A stretch of DNA of 64,000 nt, from positions 1,745,501 to 1,809,500 of the forward strand of contig WARS01000090.1 of the NCBI GenBank assembly GCA_008933995.1, read 5' to 3'. Shown in pieces: positions 47,033-53,000 of the stretch (position 1 is the stretch's first letter; each line of letters starts with the position of its first letter). The stretch is from Datnioides undecimradiatus (Eukaryota > Chordata > Actinopteri > Lobotiformes > Datnioididae). A program made the position numbers and the translations under genes. The notes under the pieces were generated by a model that saw only the letters and a list, made by a program, of their open reading frames with translations, was not told the DNA's origin and searched no databases.

Positions 47033-50000
47033 ACTTGCTCGTTCTCTCCCCCAGGGGTGTTCATCACCAAAGGTGACGTGGGTGTGGGGACCATCGTGGG
47101 CTCAGCTGTTTTCAACATCCTCTGCATCATCGGCGTGTGCGGCTTCTTCGCCGGCCAGGTATGACGTCACAGCCCCAGCTTTGCGCCGCTGCGGCCGAGC
47201 CCGACCCGGCGCCATTTCCACAGAACACGACCGACGGCCTAATGTCACCTTTAAATATTCAGCCTCGCGTAAACACAGAAGTGGGAGGATGTACTCATGC
47301 ATGCATTCATATGTTCACGCCAGAGACTGCAGGACACTGTTGATTCATGCACACACGCACCAAAACACAGATCCACGTGTGGGCCGCAGATATCGCTACA
47401 TCCTCGCCGTCTAACATAAAGCTGCGTTCGGTGTCTCTGTGTGACAGTTTACAGCAGTCAGCCTTACAGCCGTGGCTGGAGGCATTGTGTTTTGTCCATC
47501 CCGTGCTTGCGAACTCGATATCCCGGAAACATCTTGAGGGAATTTCTAAAAAAAAATCTGGCCCGCAGCGTCCGCTTGGACCGGAGGATGATCAGATAAT
47601 TGGTGGTCAGAGGTTGCCGTGACCTCACCAAAGATGAATTTTCTGCCCTAATTATGATCAGTTTGTAATAGAATAAGATGAAGTCATAACGTTTTCAATC
47701 CAGAAGGTCAACGCTGAACTCCACTGTGACATGTTGCAAAGCGAACTGATGACACTAATCTTGATTTCCGATGTTGATTGTCGAGATCTTCTACCTACCA
47801 CGTTTTAGAGTTTGCAGCATCCATATATGCAGCATTGTGGCCCAGCAGCAGCTCATTTGTTGCGCTCATACTGAGCTTCAGGTTATTGTCGTTGCACCGT
47901 GTGATGAAGCTCTCCATCAGTCCTCTGGAACCACGCATGTGTAGCTGCAACGTTTATATTGACTTGACCTGTTTGTTCGAGATGTACAGCCACGAGGTGT
48001 CATATGAAAATGAACAAGGCTCAGATTTGATGTTTTTATTTGTGCTGCACGCCCTTTTATATCCTCTGGGCTCCGCCTGCTCAACCAGCCACCTGCACAG
48101 CATCCCATCAGCCCAAGCGCAACACATAGTTTTTATTTACTCCTTGATTTGCGTCCCTCAGTGTGGCGTGAGATGCAGAGATAACGCAACACAGAGCAGC
48201 CCCTCTCTGATGCTTTTTGACGTGCCAGGGACATGGAAATGAGCGGAGTACAAGGATAAGCTCTCTGCTTTGAAAAATATATGCACCGGACTCCAAACAG
48301 TGACGCAATCCCAGATTTTGCATTGCGTAATCATGGTGAGATAATGAGGCGGGAGGGCGGGCGGTGTTGGAGGGACGGGCTGCAGCGAAAAGCATCTTCA
48401 AGTCCAGGCCGTTGCGTCTCAACGCCGTTTGTTACCTTTGGCTCGCTGTTCAGCGGCAGGTTCCCGCTACAGAGCGCCGCTGTGCAGTGAATCAGAGCAC
48501 AAGCAAACGCTTCAAAGCTTTGTTACGCTCTGACTCTGCCATCTGCCTCGCAACGGCTCCACAGCTGGGAGTGGCGCATTCAAGATGCGACCTCTGACCC
48601 CTCGTAGTGTGAGCGCTGTGTGGGAGAGCGTTACAGCGTTAGTCACTGCACTGCGGGCTCCTGCATCGTATCTGATTGCGTAAAGTCGATGAACACGCGG
48701 GCACCTTTTCTACGTGGGATGGTACCTCGCGGTTGGCTTTTCCAGTGACTGTAACTCAGGAGGTCAGCTCCGGGGCTCCTGTGTTTACATCACTATGGTA
48801 ATGATGTCAGGGGCGTTTCTGCATCACAGCGCTGCCTCAGACTCCAGCAAGGATACGCGTCGTTGTAAGCACGGGTGAAGCGAAGCTGCGTACTTGCTCT
48901 TACGGGTCTGCTCACCTGGGTTTTCTGTTTCTCCTTGCAGGCGGTGAAGCTCTCCCACTGGGCTCTACTCCGGGATTCAATCTATTACATATTTTCTATC
49001 ATAGCCCTCATTGCGGTAAGAGGTTGCACAAGCACACGGGCTATAAACGCACGGTTCTCACAATCTCACAAAGTGTGGCGATTGCAGAAGACAAAGCATG
49101 TTTAAAATGTGCAGTTTATGGTCCTCACCTTTGCTCTCAATACCCAGTTTGCACTTTCTGCCTCAGCAGAAATGCCTCGATAGTAGAAAGTCAATAAAAA
49201 CACACAAGTACTGCACATCCAGTATAAATGTGTGGGCGGGGCGTGGGGGGAGGGGGTTTATAGCAGGTTTTCACCCACAGCATTCACATCTTCATTCATT
49301 TTGGTTGTGCAAAGCATGCAGCACGTACAGAGTAACACAAGAAACTGAAGCTGCATCCCAAATCTGAATATGTCGTCATTCTTGGACCCGTGCACGCTCA
49401 CAGAGTCATTTTTTTATTAAAAAAGTATTTGTCAGTGCCTTTCTTGTTTTTTAAATTTAGCTTAATGAGCCAAAAGGTCATGCCTTGACCTTTTTCAGTG
49501 CTCCTGAGCGCTGGATTGGTTACGCCCTCTAGTGGCGTTGATGATGAAATGCAGATTTGTTGTAACTTTTGTCCTTTCGTGTCCTCTCTGTCTTTATTTT
49601 TAGTTCATCTACGACGAGAAGGTGTGCTGGTGCGTAATGATGTTTCCTGCAGCAGCCTCAATACAGATATAAATATATAAAGAGGGATTTACTGACCCTG
49701 TGTTTTGTGTCCAGGTGGGAGTCGCTTGTCCTGATCCTCATGTATGCGGTCTACATCCTGATCATGAAGTGAGTGTCCTAATCAGAACCTGCGGAGGCCG
49801 TCGCTCAGCTGATTGGTTAAAAGGAGGAAAAGTCTTACTTGTTTGTCGTTCGTCAGGTTTAACGGCCGGGCGCATCGCTACTTTGACCGTCGAAAGAAGA
49901 GCTCCATGAATCTGGCCAACGGGCTGACAGGAAGCACCGATCTGGAGGATAACGTCACGTGCGATGCCACTGCAGTCCTGCTCAAGAAAGGTAACGTGAT

Positions 50001-53000
50001 GATGTGCTCTATTTTCCACAGTCCTTGCCCTCTAACGGGACTCTGTAGGGTTTATCTGCTCATCGCTGCGCGCTGGAATTTACATAAACACAAGGCGGCC
50101 GGGGCACAACTCATCTATTTTTGTCCAGCTCCGGGATAAGACAGTCACGGATGACTTTATCGACAAAGTTCTGTCTGTTCTGTCCTGGGATGTTTGCCAG
50201 CGTGGACCCTCAATGACAGAGCTGCGCCACGGTATCTGTGTTTTCCCCTGCGAGATGAAGCCCACTGCTAACAGAAGCCTCGACCCACTGGCACCTCCAT
50301 ACCGAAGCTCGTAGAGGAGATCAGTTGAGGAGGGAGAGGAGAACAGTCTCACCAAGCAAACATCTGCTCATTAGCAGGCGATGATGGTAGCAGCTGATTC
50401 TTCTGATTTGCCATGGATCTATTTATGGTCTGCATCAGCCTCTGGTTGGCTCAGTGAGACCGGTCACCAGAGGAGTAAGGATAACCTCCAGGGTCCTCAG
50501 CTGTCAAAGGAAGGGCAGTCTCTTTTACCCTCATCGGTAAGGTACAGGCACAACAGAAGAGGCAAAAGCCTGCAGACATCCATCCAACCTCCAGCTTGTT
50601 TCAGTGCTGCTTGCTCCACCGGGCTTTGCTAACCCCGTTAACTTGTTCCTTGGGATCAACTTAACCAGGCGGCAGCCAGGGTGGGCGTCAAAATGGTCCC
50701 TGCAGTCGCCAGCAGGTACCCGGACTATTGGAAAGATCTTCAGAGGAAATACCTCAGGGGAGGTTCACTTCTTCTGTGATCAAGGACTGTGGGATCATAC
50801 ATAGCCTATAGTGGTTTATAGATGCTGTAAAGCTTTGGAGGGGGATATTGCATGAACAAACTATGGCTAACGGTGTTAATGTTGGCGCTACAACACTTCT
50901 GGTCACTAATAAACAGCTAAATGTATTGGTGACAGCAGTAGATACCGAGGTGGAGCTGACGGTGCTGCAGACTGCTGAGGCCCGGGAAACCACCGAAATC
51001 ACGTATCAAAGCTCAGAAATGAGGCTCGCTGCCTGTTAGCCTGTTTGCACCTGACTATCCTACGATAGGAGCGACCTTCTGCTTTGGGGTCGGGGCTTTT
51101 TTAGCCTCCCTGAGTCAAAGGATCTGCTCAAGCACCTCAAACTTAGAGCCTGAAGTCAATCAGATCAAATCAGTAACCCACCTTCCACTTCTACAGAGAA
51201 AGACGCGTCTTGTCCTCCTCTTCCCAAACTAAAAGGGCGCCGTTACTGTCAGTTTGCAGACTCGATAGCTAAGTAGCTAGCCAGGTGTTGCAGGGGGGTT
51301 TGCTTTTAGCCCGTGCCCGACCAGCAAGTCTCAGTTTCAGCTGTTAAAGTGAAAGATTCAGGTTTGGCTGCTGTTCCATGGACTCGAACAAGTACTGAGA
51401 CGCTTGAAGAACGATGGCACGAGATGCTTTTCATTTATTCGAGTAAATTATGTTCAAACTAGTTTTTAAAAAATCACTTTCACATGTTTTTTTGAACAGG
51501 GCAGCTCACTGTGACTCCAGCTGGACTCAAAAGTAAACAGTCAGCACTGCAGACAGACCGACCGACATGTTTGCGTTTCCTCCCCGCAGCTAACTTCCAC
51601 TGCAAGCCGTCGGTGCTGATGGTGGACGAGCTGCTGTCTGCGTACCCCCACCAGCTGTCTTTCTCCGAAGCCGGCATGAGGATCATGATCACCAGCCATT
51701 TCTCCCCCAGGACCCGCCTCACCATGGCTTCGCGGATGCTCATTAATGAGGTACACACGCCAAACCGCACTCAACATGCGGAGCCGTGCGGCATTTCAAG
51801 TTGTTTTAAAACTGGGAAAGAAGAAAATAGCTTTGTCGACTCAAGCTACTTTGAAAAATCCCCGCCAATCCAGAGTCTTAAGCGTAAATACAAACCAAAC
51901 AACCCTGTCTGTGTTCAGCGGATGAAGGAGTGCGATGAATGTTAATTTTCTTTTGGATATTGCAGCCGGCACTGTCTCTCGGGCACCTGTCTGCCGCGCA
52001 CACTGGATGTAAGCTGATGTGAGATGTAACCAAACAGACAAATTTGGGCTTTAGTGAAGAAAGCAACATCAAACTCTGCTTCAGACTAATATAAAAAAGC
52101 TTTTATTCACATTTTGTTGGAATATAAATTAAAAACATGCGACTGCAAAACGTCCAAATATGTTCACTGACGTATTGCGTTTAGTGTTTAATGTCGTGCT
52201 GTGATCATTTCCAGAGACAGCGACTGATAAACACCACTGAGACTCGAGTCAACCGCATCACTAACGGCGACTCCGACTCAGCCGCCAGGGCTCAGGGGAG
52301 GCGGGGTTTAGAGAACGGGATGGGCGGCGCGGAGCAGGGCCTGAACGGGAAGTGCAGGCTCCAGCGGCTGGAGTCGGGGAACGAGACGGAGAACGAAAAC
52401 GAGGACAACGAGAATAACGAGAACGACGGGGAAGGCGAGGGAGAGGACGACAACGACGGGCCACTGGAGCCTTTCAAAGTTCCAGGTACAGCGCAGGAAG
52501 TGTCAACAAGCCTCAGTGATCTCGTCGCATCGCGTCTGTGCTCACCTCCTTCCTTCTCCCTCTCCCCCCCCCCTCCCAGCCGGGGTGTGCAACAAGCTGA
52601 AGTGGCTGACCATGTGGCCGCTCTCCCTGCTTCTGTTCTTCACCGTGCCCAACTGTGCCAAGCGCCGCTGGGAGAGATGGTTCATGGTCTCCTTCCTCAC
52701 CGCCACCATCTGGATCGCTGGCCTCTCCTACATCATGGTCTGGATGGTCAGTCCGGCCGGCCTCTCTCACCAGCTTGCTGATCTTTAAACAATGAAGATA
52801 TCATTTAATTTTTAGTCAGTATACAAAAATGATTCACTCGCTAAAACATAAAGGTGCGTTTGGATGCGTAGGACACATCTTTGCTTTGATATATCGGTGT
52901 GATATAAAGAATATTTAACCAAACTATGCTCTTCAATAGTCTGTTGTTAATTTAAAGTTATTTGTTTATGTATTTGTTTGTTATTTGGGATACAAACCGC

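Noticed and set aside
50848-51039. 63-codon frame in intron 10
   Set aside because: Short, no family match, between two well-supported slc24a3 exons.
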